From: an uncultured Microbulbifer sp.
GTDB lineage: Bacteria; Pseudomonadota; Gammaproteobacteria; Pseudomonadales; Cellvibrionaceae
Reading direction: 5' to 3'
Assembly (NCBI RefSeq): GCF_947498635.1
Contig: NZ_CANMKV010000011.1
Location: 54,484-118,483 of the forward strand
DNA: 64,000 nucleotides
Shown here: one piece after another, positions 19,397 to 28,184 of the stretch
Numbering within the stretch: the stretch's first letter is position 1
How the letters are laid out: each line of letters starts with the position of its first letter
Made by a program: the position numbers and the translations under genes
The notes under the pieces: generated by a model
The model's database searches: none
Told to the model about the DNA's origin: nothing
Seen by the model: the letters and a program-made list of their open reading frames with translations, nothing else

Positions 19397-19873
19397 TCAG
19401 TCTTTACGATTCTTGTGCTTCACTTGATCTACGGACTTTCGCTGATCTCGCGAAAACTCTCCCTCGATGATATCTGGGCCGCGCTTGGTCGAGTCGGATT
19501 GACCAGGGGCACCCGGCCGCAAAATAGTGACATGCCGTAACAGCCTCCCCAGAAGCAGATGTCGCAGCCCTGGTATCAGACAGGCAAATCCCAGGGCATC
19601 GGTGATAAAACCAGGTGTCAGAAGCAGTGCGCCGCCCACGGCGAGAAAGATACCCTCAACCATCTCTTGGGCGGGGATATCGCCAGTGCGCATCTTCTCC
19701 TGAGCCCGCATCAAGGTGGACAATCCCTGGCGACGTAGCAGTGTTACGCCAACGATAGCGGTCAAAAAAACCAGGCCAATGGTGGGCAAGGCGCCGATTT
19801 CTCTTCCTACGGTGATCAATACCCACATTTCGAGTACAGGTAGGACTATAAATAGAAGCAGCAAGGGACGCAT
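19397..19873 (-). CDS. fxsA: FxsA family membrane protein
   Basis: A 158-residue cytoplasmic membrane protein of the FxsA family, whose E. coli member relieves exclusion of phage T7 by plasmid F when overproduced; its normal role is unclear. It has a first membrane segment (RPLLLLFIVLPVLEMWVLI), a second (PTIGLVFLTAIVGVTLL) and the re-entrant VGGALLLTPGFITDALGF segment typical of the family, then a polar tail. ATG 19873 is preferred over the longer frame because MRPLLLLF is the family N-terminus. It is upstream of groES on the same strand, with the heat-shock promoter between, and divergent from cfa. Confidence 0.9.
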   Translation of the reverse strand: MRPLLLLFIVLPVLEMWVLITVGREIGALPTIGLVFLTAIVGVTLLRRQGLSTLMRAQEKMRTGDIPAQEMVEGIFLAVGGALLLTPGFITDALGFACLIPGLRHLLLGRLLRHVTILRPGAPGQSDSTKRGPDIIEGEFSRDQRKSVDQVKHKNRKD

Positions 19874-20012
19874 AGAGAGAATTCCTGATCTAAAAGCCCA
19901 TTCAGAGAGGGCTTGAGGTGTTATCGATATGCTGAAGTAAATGGAGTGGGGAGGCAAATTATTCAAGGGCGCCATATTCAACCCCACAAAACCGGGAGAG
20001 AGGGAGGCTTAG

Positions 20013-21158
20013 ATGGCAAGCGAACAGCAGGATGCCTTGGAGGTGCCGGCTATTAGCCGCAGTCGACATTTACTCGATGATGTTTTGGCCGAAGCGGATA
20101 TTCGCATTAATGGTGACCGGCCCTGGGATATCCAGTTACACCGAGAAGAGGCACTGGACGAGATTGTTGCTCGGCAAACCCTGGGCCTGGGTGAGACTTA
20201 CATGCGCGGTGACTGGGATGTTCCCGCATTAGACCAGTTTATGACCCGGGTGATCGAGGCAGATCTGGATCGTCATATGAAAACCTGGCGCAATGTCTGG
20301 CGCTATCTGCGCAGCTATTGCATCAATTTACAAAGCCGCAATCGCGCCTTTGAAGTCGGCGAGCACCACTACGACCTAGGCAATGAATTTTATGCCGCCA
20401 TGCTCGACAACCGTCTTACTTACAGCTGTGGCTATTGGAAGGATGCACAAACGTTGGATGAGGCCCAGGAAGCCAAGCTGGACCTCATTTGCCGCAAACT
20501 GCAACTACAACCGGGCATGAGACTACTGGATGTCGGCTGCGGCTGGGGCAGCCTGATCAGCTACGCGGCACAAAAATACCAAGTGGAGTGTGTCGGCATC
20601 ACCATATCCCGCGAACAGCGAGCCTATGCCTCAGAGCGTTATGCCAACCTACCCATCAAAGTGCATCTGCAGGATTATCGTGCGTTAAATGAACGTTTTG
20701 ACCGCATTGCCAGTGTCGGTATGTTCGAGCATGTGGGACATAAGAATCACAGAGACTTTATGGAGGTCGGAAAGCGCTGCCTGAAAAAAGATGGGATTTT
20801 ACTGCTTCATACCATCGGCAAAGCCAAGCCCACCAATACAGACCCCTGGTTCGAGAAATATATTTTCCCAAATGGCGAGATACCCACAGCGGCACGAATA
20901 ACCCAGGCCGCACAGGGCGTTTTCATCAGCGAAGATTTACATAATTTCGGACCGGACTACGACAAGACACTTTTAGCCTGGCATGAAAACTTCGAGCGCA
21001 ACTGGCCACGCTTTGCAGACCGTTACGGAAGAAAGTTTTCTCGCATGTGGCGCTTTTACTTATTAACCAGTGCGGCGACATTCAGGTCGCGTCGATTACA
21101 ACTGTGGCAGTGGATGTTTACCAACAACCGGTCTGGCGGGGTGGAACGTATTTGCTAA
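20013..21158 (+). CDS. cfa: cyclopropane-fatty-acyl-phospholipid synthase
   Basis: A 381-residue enzyme, the same size as E. coli Cfa (382). It transfers a methylene group from S-adenosylmethionine to the double bond of unsaturated phospholipid acyl chains, typically as cells enter stationary phase. The SAM-binding loop is LLDVGCGWGSL. Active-site segments include HHYDLGNEFY, TYSCGYW and the VGMFEHVG glutamate region, with GEIPTAARITQ further on. ATG 20013 is preceded by GAGGGAGGC. It is divergent from fxsA, and a 140-base gap holds both promoters. Confidence 0.96.
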   Translation: MASEQQDALEVPAISRSRHLLDDVLAEADIRINGDRPWDIQLHREEALDEIVARQTLGLGETYMRGDWDVPALDQFMTRVIEADLDRHMKTWRNVWRYLRSYCINLQSRNRAFEVGEHHYDLGNEFYAAMLDNRLTYSCGYWKDAQTLDEAQEAKLDLICRKLQLQPGMRLLDVGCGWGSLISYAAQKYQVECVGITISREQRAYASERYANLPIKVHLQDYRALNERFDRIASVGMFEHVGHKNHRDFMEVGKRCLKKDGILLLHTIGKAKPTNTDPWFEKYIFPNGEIPTAARITQAAQGVFISEDLHNFGPDYDKTLLAWHENFERNWPRFADRYGRKFSRMWRFYLLTSAATFRSRRLQLWQWMFTNNRSGGVERIC

Positions 21159-21302
21159 TTGAAGGCTAACAAACCTAATAATATCAGAATTTTGAAAAGT
21201 CAGGCTGGACAGTTGGCGAAAAACCGGCTGCCCAGCCCTCCATCTGTTGACCTATCTCGCGGTCTCTCCTATAGACCCAGCACTGCCTAAGGATTTTATC
21301 CA

Positions 21303-22076
21303 ATGCATTTCCTATTCGAGACTGCAGACGGTCTAAAGCAACTCATACAAATACACACGTTCTCGGCGATTATCCTCACCATTCTCGCTATCCCCCTGAC
21401 ACTACTTATGAAAAAGGGGAGCGTCTACCATCGTGCCTGCGGTATAACTTCCCTATTACTGGCCGTTATATTTTCAGTATCCGCCATACTGATGCTTTTT
21501 AATTCCTTTCTTATTCCACACCTAACAGCGGATATTCCCAATTACCAAATAGATGCTGCCTATGTCTACAATACCCATCCCGACCTTTTACTACTGGGGC
21601 TTATCTCTATGTTCGGTTATGCGATGTTTTCCGCATATCGTATTTGGCCGAGAATCAAACACTCAAAAAATAATCGCATAACATCCAACATTATTGACTG
21701 GACACTTACACTGATTGCCGCTTGGGTAGCCGTTTTCTACTTTCAGGTCTTCTTATATGATATTGGACGTCATCCCAGCTATGCCAATATCTACCTCACT
21801 CCAGCAGCAATCATGCTGGTTTTTGCCGCGTTCGACGTTTACACATTCACTTTCCGCCCACAAATTTCCGGCAATCCCTGGTGGGCTCTACATATGAGCA
21901 AAATGCTGTTTGCCTGGACAACATTAATCAAGGGCTTTTTATTTCGAGATTTTCATTTACCTCTCAATAAAACCGTATTTCACGAAGTCACATCAACGCT
22001 TCTCTGGATGGCAATTTGCATTCTGGTGTATTTAATTTTCCGTAAAAGATTTGACCGCTTAAGCACAAGAAAATAA
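21303..22076 (+). CDS. multi-pass membrane protein of unknown function
   Basis: A 257-residue protein with about seven membrane segments. The repeated small loops with His and Arg (IHTFSAIILTIL near 17, VYHRACGITSLLLAV near 41, HPDLLLLGLISMFGYAMFSAYR near 92) and a NPWWALHMSKML motif near residue 195 recall DUF2306-like membrane proteins, but I am not sure of the family. Conserved histidines in membrane segments could bind a metal or heme; this is only a suggestion. ATG 21303 is preceded by CTAAGGA. Monocistronic. Confidence 0.6.
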   Translation: MHFLFETADGLKQLIQIHTFSAIILTILAIPLTLLMKKGSVYHRACGITSLLLAVIFSVSAILMLFNSFLIPHLTADIPNYQIDAAYVYNTHPDLLLLGLISMFGYAMFSAYRIWPRIKHSKNNRITSNIIDWTLTLIAAWVAVFYFQVFLYDIGRHPSYANIYLTPAAIMLVFAAFDVYTFTFRPQISGNPWWALHMSKMLFAWTTLIKGFLFRDFHLPLNKTVFHEVTSTLLWMAICILVYLIFRKRFDRLSTRK

Positions 22077-22101
22077 AAGATTTGAAGAGAGGGAAAAATA
22101 A

Positions 22102-22128
22102 AAAAGGGTGAATATTAATCACCCTTTT
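22102..22128. terminator. bidirectional terminator
   Basis: AAAAGGGTGA (22102-22111) and TCACCCTTTT (22119-22128) form a 10-bp stem with a 7-base loop. It separates the convergent membrane-protein gene and the SDR gene and has A/T tracts on both sides. Confidence 0.85.
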
Positions 22129-22150
22129 ACCTACCAATGGACAGCACTTA

Positions 22151-22912
22151 CTAAATACGTGCACCGCCATCAACATCAATAACACGGCCGCTGATAAAAT
22201 CGTTTTCCAAAATAAAAGCGACAGTGGATGCAATTTCTTCCTGCTCACCTAGGCGGCGCAAAGGGACTTGTTTCACCAAGCTCTCAAGAATTTCCGGGCG
22301 CATTTGCGCTACCATATCCGTGCCGATAAAACCTGGGGCAATTGCGGCCACACGCACTCCGTAGCGAGCCAACTCACGAGCCCAGGCTACCGTCATGGCG
22401 GCAACACCAGCCTTACTAGCAGAGTAGTTGGTCTGCCCCACATTACCTTCACGAGATAAGCTGGAGATATTGATTAATACTCCACCCTTACCACTCTCCG
22501 CCATAATGCCCGCTGCTGCGCGGCCACAGAGGAAAACCCCGGTCAGGTTTACGTCAATTACAGATTGCCACTGGGCCAAAGACATGCGATCAGTCACTTT
22601 GCCTTCTTTGCACTTGAGCAGTAAACCGTCGCGCATAATACCGGCATTATTGATCAGAACCTGCAACCCCCCGAAGTCTTCAGCGATTTGTAAAAAGCCC
22701 TTGTCCACCGCTTCTTCATTGGCCACATTGATCACATAGCTGCGGGCTTCTGCTCCATGCTTTTCACAGGAGGCGAGGCTCTCCTTTAATCCATCTTCAT
22801 TGACGTCAATCAGAGCCAAGCGGGCTCCCCGTTCTGCAAGGTATTCTGCCATAGCCCGCCCCAGGCCTTGGCCCGCGCCCGTAATCGCCACTGTGCTACC
22901 GGCAATCTGCAT
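22151..22912 (-). CDS. FabG-like short-chain dehydrogenase/reductase
   Basis: A 253-residue classical SDR, probably an NADPH-dependent 3-oxoacyl-ACP or related keto reductase. It shows the cofactor loop TGAGQGLGRAM near residue 10, NNAG near 88, the catalytic serine in INISSLSREG, the YSASKAG Tyr-Lys pair and the IAPGFIGTDM segment. The C-terminus FISGRVIDVDGGARI is typical. No fatty-acid synthesis gene is adjacent, so the substrate is open and the symbol fabG is not assigned. ATG 22912 has the ribosome site AAGGAG 7 bases upstream. Confidence 0.85.
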   Translation of the reverse strand: MQIAGSTVAITGAGQGLGRAMAEYLAERGARLALIDVNEDGLKESLASCEKHGAEARSYVINVANEEAVDKGFLQIAEDFGGLQVLINNAGIMRDGLLLKCKEGKVTDRMSLAQWQSVIDVNLTGVFLCGRAAAGIMAESGKGGVLINISSLSREGNVGQTNYSASKAGVAAMTVAWARELARYGVRVAAIAPGFIGTDMVAQMRPEILESLVKQVPLRRLGEQEEIASTVAFILENDFISGRVIDVDGGARI

Positions 22913-23025
22913 GATCTACTCCTTATCTGTATTAAAATTATATTTTTTAAAGGTCTAGGGAATCTCGGATTAACTCTGTAATGTCTTCGTATATTTCAAG
23001 CCCTATTCGACGCGACATTCAGATA

Positions 23026-24057
23026 TTACCACTGATAACCAACTCCGACGGTTACCTTGGTGTCTTCTTTCTCACTCTCCAGTGAGGGGGTATTGTCATA
23101 TTCCCACTGGTAGCCGATTTCCATTAATACACCCTCCACCAGCGGGGTACGCACCCCCACTTCAGCACTCGCCTGGAAGTCATCGCCGTAATCAAACGAC
23201 TGAAGCGTTTTCTGATTGAAATATATTTCCGGGCCGAGTGAAAATTTATAGCGATATTTCATCGCCAAACGACCTGCTACATACTGATCATCCTGATCCT
23301 CACTCAGTTCCGCATCAATAAAATCTTCCTGCAAACTACTGAGACCACCTTCCAGAGAGAAGGCAGTTTTATCAGTATCGTAAAACAGGTAACCCAAACC
23401 AAGGCCCAATGTGGTTCCCAAATCCAGGTTGCGCGCCTCTTCATGTTCCAGTTCAGTATTGGCCGCAGCAAACCATTTTTCGGCAAAAATCCAGCGAAGG
23501 TCATAAGTAAACTGGTACTTTTCCAGATCGCCGTCCGCCTCGCTATCCTGATTCTGATAGAGGGCGCCGATCAGGTGGTTGAAATCGCCATGGCGCACAT
23601 CCAGATTAATATTCACATCCAGGTCTTCGCGCTCCCGATTACCGGACTCAAAAACTCCGCCAGCGCTGATATTGCCTTTGAATGCTATAGGGTTACTGAC
23701 AAAGTTCGGATAGGGCTCGGCGCGCTCAACACCGGGGAAATCGATCAGCCAACCATCCCCCTCCGCACAATAGACCTCCCACCGCTCCTGATAGTGCCCC
23801 GCCAGAGTACAGGGCTCATCGCGCCCGGCAATTTTCAGGTCGGTATCCACATCCATGGAGACAACCTTGGACTTCTCGACTTTGACCTGGCCAAAAGTCT
23901 CAGATTTCCAAACCACCTGCTCGGCATCCACTAAAACCAGCTCTCCCTGAATACGGTCGCCATTTTCAAGAGTAAGCACTCCGGCATGGAGTGGCAGAGG
24001 GATGAGACAGAGGCATACTCGCGTAATAAACCTGGACAAGCGTGTCGATAGAACCAC
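23026..24057 (-). CDS. DUF481 outer-membrane beta-barrel protein
   Basis: A 343-residue exported protein. A signal peptide (CLCLIPLPLHAG) is followed by an N-terminal domain with LTLENGDRIQGELVLVD and VVWKSETFGQVKV strands, then from about residue 95 a DUF481 barrel rich in alternating strands (FKGNISAGGVFESGN, DLRWIFAEKWFAAANTELEHE, YQWEYDNTPSLES) and ending VTVGVGYQW with an aromatic terminal residue as in outer-membrane proteins. Homologues such as E. coli YdiY are salt- or acid-induced; function is unknown. The start is a GTG at 24057. Divergent from the alkyltransferase-like gene. Confidence 0.85.
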   Translation of the reverse strand: MVLSTRLSRFITRVCLCLIPLPLHAGVLTLENGDRIQGELVLVDAEQVVWKSETFGQVKVEKSKVVSMDVDTDLKIAGRDEPCTLAGHYQERWEVYCAEGDGWLIDFPGVERAEPYPNFVSNPIAFKGNISAGGVFESGNREREDLDVNINLDVRHGDFNHLIGALYQNQDSEADGDLEKYQFTYDLRWIFAEKWFAAANTELEHEEARNLDLGTTLGLGLGYLFYDTDKTAFSLEGGLSSLQEDFIDAELSEDQDDQYVAGRLAMKYRYKFSLGPEIYFNQKTLQSFDYGDDFQASAEVGVRTPLVEGVLMEIGYQWEYDNTPSLESEKEDTKVTVGVGYQW

Positions 24058-24265
24058 AGGAGGACCTTAGCGTTTCTGGGTGAACCAACAATGAAAACCG
24101 TTCTAAAAAACGGCACAAGGGGCAATAATGCCATAACTGCCAATGATGTGGCACGCCGTTACTAGTCATCGACTCCCCTGGCAAATTCAGGCCGCACCCT
24201 GTCAAGAGGCTTATTTATAGCTTATTGAGCAAAAATCGCGGCAAACTGGGGCTAATTCCGGATAA

Positions 24266-24601
24266 ATGATTGAGCAGAGAGCATTAGTGAGCGAAGAGGA
24301 AATCAACAATACACTTGCCAGAATGTGCCGAGTTTTGGCTTCCATTCCAAGTGGCCACGTAGTCACCTATGGTGACCTAGCAGCGATGGCCGGTTTTCCC
24401 AAGGGGGCCCGGCTTGCGGGCCAGCAACTGAGAAAACTCCCCAAGGATACAAAGCTCCCCTGGCACAGGGTGATCAACGCGCAGGGACGACTCTCTCTGC
24501 CCGAACCCAGAGCCTCTTACCAGCGGGAACTACTGCAGAGCGAAGGTGTTAGTTTTTTGAAGGGGCGGATAGACATGGCAAAGTATCGCTGGAGGCCTTG
24601 A
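24266..24601 (+). CDS. alkyltransferase-like protein (ATL, YbaZ type)
   Basis: A 111-residue MGMT-fold protein. The DNA-binding helix-turn-helix segment VVTYGDLAAMAGFPKGARLAGQQL is recognisable (given here as its parts VVTYGDLAAMAG and ARLAGQQL). The active-site region reads LPWHRVIN, with tryptophan in place of the cysteine of true methyltransferases (PCHRV). ATL proteins bind O6-alkylguanine without removing it and hand the lesion to nucleotide excision repair. Start ATG 24266. It is convergent with ampG, whose stop lies 2 bases past this stop. Confidence 0.92.
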   Translation: MIEQRALVSEEEINNTLARMCRVLASIPSGHVVTYGDLAAMAGFPKGARLAGQQLRKLPKDTKLPWHRVINAQGRLSLPEPRASYQRELLQSEGVSFLKGRIDMAKYRWRP

Positions 24602-24602
24602 C

Positions 24603-25877
24603 TCAGGCCTCCTCCCCCTCCCCTCTCCAGGGTGCTACGGCAAAGAGTAACAACATGCCAGGAACAGCCAAAGCAGCGCACAGCAGGAAGAAGTTGGTCC
24701 ACCCCATAGATTCCACCAGGTAACCTGTTGAGGCATTGGCGAAAGTTCTGGGCAGAGAGGTGAGTGCGGTAAAAAGTGCCAACTGTGTGACCGTATGCAA
24801 CTTACTGGTGGTGCGAGCTATGAAGGCAATAAATACCGCCGTGCCGAGCCCCACCCCCAAGTATTCAAAGGCAATCACCAATGCCAGTAGCCAGAGACTT
24901 GGCCTAAATTCCGGAGTACCCACCAGATCTGCATTGGCCTCAGCCAAAATCATAAAACCAAAAATGGAAACAAGCTGGACAACGCCGAATATCCACAGGC
25001 ATTTATTAATACCAATACGTACGATTAATAAACCACCAAGGAAACCACCAATCACCGCCGGCCAAAGTCCGGCATTTTTTGCAACAATCCCAATATCCGT
25101 ATTGGAATATCCCATATCGAGATAGTAGGGCGTCGCCAGGGCGGTCGCCATACTATCCCCCAGCTTATAGAGGAACATAAATGCAAGCACCAGGATCGCG
25201 TGCCTGACCCCATTGCGATTAAAAAACTCCACGAAAGGCAACACGATAGCTTCACGCAATGACCTTGGCCGCGCCGCGGGATGCTGTGGTTCCGCGACCA
25301 TTAAGGTCATAAATACCGCAACCAACATAAAGGCCGCCGTTACCCAAAATACCTGTCCCCAGGCTAAATGATCAGACAAAATAAGACTGAGGGAGCCCGG
25401 TATCAGGCCGGAAATTCGGTAGGCATTCGCATGAAAAGAATTGCCGAGCCCCAACTCCCAGTCAGGTAGGATTTCCCGGCGAAAAGCATCCAGAACAATG
25501 TCCTGGCTAGCACTGAAAAAAGCAACACCAAAGCAGAGGGCTGCTATAGTCCAAATGTTGAATTGGGGGCTAAACATGCCCAGTGCACCGATAAAAACAA
25601 TCAACAGGAGCTGCATCACCAGCATCCACCCCCGACGCCGCCCCAAAATCGGGAAAGCATAGCGCTCCATAAGCGGCGCCCAGAGAAACTTCCAGGTATA
25701 GGGCAATCCCAGCAGGGCAAAAATGCCGATGGTCGCTAGGTCTACACCTTCTGAGCGCAACCAGGCCGGTACCAGCTGAATCAGCACAAACAGCGGCATC
25801 CCCGAGGAGAACCCGGTCCCAAGGCAAATCAGCATACGTCGGTTAAATACCGCTTCCCTGACTGTTTCGTGGGCCAT
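24603..25877 (-). CDS. ampG: AmpG-family muropeptide permease (copy 1)
   Basis: A 424-residue major facilitator with about twelve membrane segments. It belongs to the AmpG family, which imports anhydro-muropeptides from the periplasm for cell-wall recycling. Family landmarks are LGTGFSSGMPLFVLIQL, LPYTWKFLWAPLMERYA, GRRRGWMLVMQ and SASQDIVLDAFRRE near residue 130. ATG 25877 is taken; a TTG at 25901 would add eight residues. It lies downstream of a second AmpG homologue on the same strand, with a 266-base gap without a gene. Which copy handles muropeptides cannot be told from sequence. Confidence 0.9.
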   Translation of the reverse strand: MAHETVREAVFNRRMLICLGTGFSSGMPLFVLIQLVPAWLRSEGVDLATIGIFALLGLPYTWKFLWAPLMERYAFPILGRRRGWMLVMQLLLIVFIGALGMFSPQFNIWTIAALCFGVAFFSASQDIVLDAFRREILPDWELGLGNSFHANAYRISGLIPGSLSLILSDHLAWGQVFWVTAAFMLVAVFMTLMVAEPQHPAARPRSLREAIVLPFVEFFNRNGVRHAILVLAFMFLYKLGDSMATALATPYYLDMGYSNTDIGIVAKNAGLWPAVIGGFLGGLLIVRIGINKCLWIFGVVQLVSIFGFMILAEANADLVGTPEFRPSLWLLALVIAFEYLGVGLGTAVFIAFIARTTSKLHTVTQLALFTALTSLPRTFANASTGYLVESMGWTNFFLLCAALAVPGMLLLFAVAPWRGEGEEA

Positions 25878-26143
25878 AGTCTGTCGCGTTTTAATCGTCA
25901 ATTAGGATCTGCAAGCGTCCCTTCCCCCTACTCCCCATACCAGCAACCTTAAATGCCAAGGGAAATAGTGAGTGGGCGTGGTGGTTTTCTCTCTCCACCA
26001 CCAACATAGACATAAGCGAACGATAATGCCCGAAGAGTACGCCTCTCAGATGCCGGTGGGCCTCTTGGAAGGTGTGGACCGGGGAAGATAGGAGGCCTCG
26101 ACACTGAAGGTAGAGGCCGACTAGCGAAGGGGGCTTGTGCCGA

Positions 26144-27511
26144 TTAGCCCGGTTGCGGCTCCTCGCCAACCCACTCCCGCTTTTCTCGCCGCCATAGGTA
26201 GATAGCAAGCAGGATAGCTGGCAAGCCCATCAAGGCGGCGTAAATAAAGAACTGGGCATAGCCCTGTGCATCGACCACGATACCGGAGAAGCCACTGATA
26301 AATTTACCCGGCAGCGTCATGAGCGAACTAAAAAGCGCATATTGGGTTGCCGTATACGCCTTGTTGGCCAGACTGGAAAGGTAGGCAATCAGAACCGCAT
26401 TGGCGATGCCACCACTGATATTGTCCGCACTAATCACCAGGGCCAGCCAAGTTTTATCTGGTCCAATCAGAGCGAGCTGGGCAAACAATAGATTGGTGCA
26501 GGCTACCATTACGGCGCCGAGTATCAGCGGGCGTGCAATTCCGTAGCGTACGACAAAAATTCCGCCGAGGAAGGAACCCAAAACGGTACAAAAAAAGCCA
26601 AATACCTTACTAATCTCAGCGATTTCGGTTTTGGTAAACCCCAAATCCAAGTAAAAAGGATTTGCCATGATGCCCATTGCAATATCACTAAGGCGGAAAA
26701 TACCAATAAAAATTAATAATACGAGGGCAAAGCGACCGTTACGCTGGAAGAATTCAATAAACGGGCAAGCCACCGCACGAATAAACCACTCCTTGAGACG
26801 GCTGTGCTGGCCCTTGCCCAGCAAGCGTTCAACCCACATATTCTGGAGCTCTTCGGCCTCCCCATTGACCCGGGGGTGGTTAGGCTCGGCAATCATCAGC
26901 GTAGTAATAACACCAATCCCCATCAGCGCAGCCATAGACAGGTAAGCAACCGACCAACTGGCAATATCAGCAATATAAAGTGCACCTGCTCCGGCCACCA
27001 ACATGGCCACCCGATAGCCAAAGACATAATTCGCCGCCATGGCGCCCTGATAATTTTCATCGATGGCTTCAATTCGATAGGCATCGATGGCAACATCCTG
27101 CGAGGCTGAACAGAATGCTACCCACAGGGCAAGCAGAGCCACTTCGGTCAGGGCCAGCTGCGGATTAACACTCGCCATCCCCACGAGCCCGAGGGCCACA
27201 CCCAGCTGAGAAACGAGCATCCAGCTGCGACGCTTACCCAAACCCGCAATTAATGAGGGCAGGCGCAAGTGGTCGATAATCGGTGCCCATAGAACCTTGA
27301 TCGAGAAAGTAATACCTACCCAGGCAAAAAAACCAATGGCCGTGCGACTTACACCATAGTCACGCAGCCATGCGGTCAGGGTGGAAAAGACCAGCAGCAG
27401 AGGAAGGCCCGCCGAAAAGCCAAGGAAGAACATGGTGAGGACTCGGGGTTTGAGATAAACCCGCAGAGTTTGCCCCCATGTTAAATTTTGCTGCACGGTA
27501 TTCAATTTCAC
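26144..27511 (-). CDS. ampG: AmpG-family muropeptide permease (copy 2)
   Basis: A 455-residue major facilitator of the AmpG family with about twelve to fourteen membrane segments. It shows LGFSAGLPLLLVFSTLTAWL, SIKVLWAPIIDHL, GKRRSWMLVSQ and SASQDVAIDAYRIE, and then a cytoplasmic insertion (EELQNMWVERLLGKG) before the second half. This layout matches the longer Pseudomonas-type AmpG better than copy 1 does. GTG 27511 (VKLNTVQQ) is chosen; a TTG at 27535 is the alternative. Together with ampD and ampE further along the same strand it suggests an extended recycling region. Confidence 0.9.
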   Translation of the reverse strand: MKLNTVQQNLTWGQTLRVYLKPRVLTMFFLGFSAGLPLLLVFSTLTAWLRDYGVSRTAIGFFAWVGITFSIKVLWAPIIDHLRLPSLIAGLGKRRSWMLVSQLGVALGLVGMASVNPQLALTEVALLALWVAFCSASQDVAIDAYRIEAIDENYQGAMAANYVFGYRVAMLVAGAGALYIADIASWSVAYLSMAALMGIGVITTLMIAEPNHPRVNGEAEELQNMWVERLLGKGQHSRLKEWFIRAVACPFIEFFQRNGRFALVLLIFIGIFRLSDIAMGIMANPFYLDLGFTKTEIAEISKVFGFFCTVLGSFLGGIFVVRYGIARPLILGAVMVACTNLLFAQLALIGPDKTWLALVISADNISGGIANAVLIAYLSSLANKAYTATQYALFSSLMTLPGKFISGFSGIVVDAQGYAQFFIYAALMGLPAILLAIYLWRREKREWVGEEPQPG

Positions 27512-27591
27512 CCCCAAAGCCCCACGGCCGCCCAATCAAGTAGAAAATTTATTGTTGCACTGGCCAGGAAAAATGTTTGGAGACTGCAGAC

Positions 27592-28167
27592 TCAGTGGCC
27601 CCACAGCACTTCAAGCTCCGCCTCGGCCAGCTTGTTGGCATTCACATTAAAGCCCACTTTGGCGGGTGAGGAATTTTCATCCAACGGAAGGGTATCCACT
27701 TTCAGGGCATACACGCGAAAGCGATAGCGGTGATCACCGTGCCCTTTAGGTGGACAGGCGCCACCATAACCGGGATTGCCGTAATCATTGCGCCCCTGAA
27801 CCGCCTCTGGGATCAGACCATTTTTGAGATCCCCGGCCCCCTCCGGCAGACTGGTGACATCGGCGGGGATATTAAACATCACCCAGTGCCACCAACCACT
27901 GCCGGTGGGCGCATCGGGGTCGTAAACCATTACTGCGTAACTTTTCGTTCCCTCCGGGGCACCAGCCCAGCTCAGCTCGGGGGAGAGGTTTTCCCCTCCA
28001 CAGCCACTGTAAACATGAGTCAACGGCATCTTTGCGCCGGGTTTGAGGGAACTGGAGGATAGGGTCAACTGCCCAGCCTGAGCGACCACTGCCACCAGGG
28101 AAATCAACAAAGCCGCCAGACCTGTGCTGAGTTTGCAGCCATTAATTTGGAAAACGCCTAATTTCAT
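27592..28167 (-). CDS. YbhB/YbcL-type PEBP family protein, exported
   Basis: A 191-residue phosphatidylethanolamine-binding-protein (Raf kinase inhibitor-like) homologue. A signal peptide ending near VVAQAGQ precedes the domain. The family motifs NLSPELSW, YDPDAPTGSGWWHWV and GYGGACPPKGHGDHRYRF are present, giving the conserved anion-binding pocket. Its biological role in bacteria is unclear. The second ATG (28167) is chosen because GGAGGA sits six bases before it, whereas the first ATG abuts that site. It follows the dehydratase gene by about 17 bases, probably in one transcript. Confidence 0.9.
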   Translation of the reverse strand: MKLGVFQINGCKLSTGLAALLISLVAVVAQAGQLTLSSSSLKPGAKMPLTHVYSGCGGENLSPELSWAGAPEGTKSYAVMVYDPDAPTGSGWWHWVMFNIPADVTSLPEGAGDLKNGLIPEAVQGRNDYGNPGYGGACPPKGHGDHRYRFRVYALKVDTLPLDENSSPAKVGFNVNANKLAEAELEVLWGH

Positions 28168-28184
28168 ATCCATTCCTCCAATGA

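Noticed and set aside
25891..26208. 105-codon minus-strand frame between the two ampG genes
   Set aside because: It overlaps the ends of both ampG genes and has no protein-like pattern.
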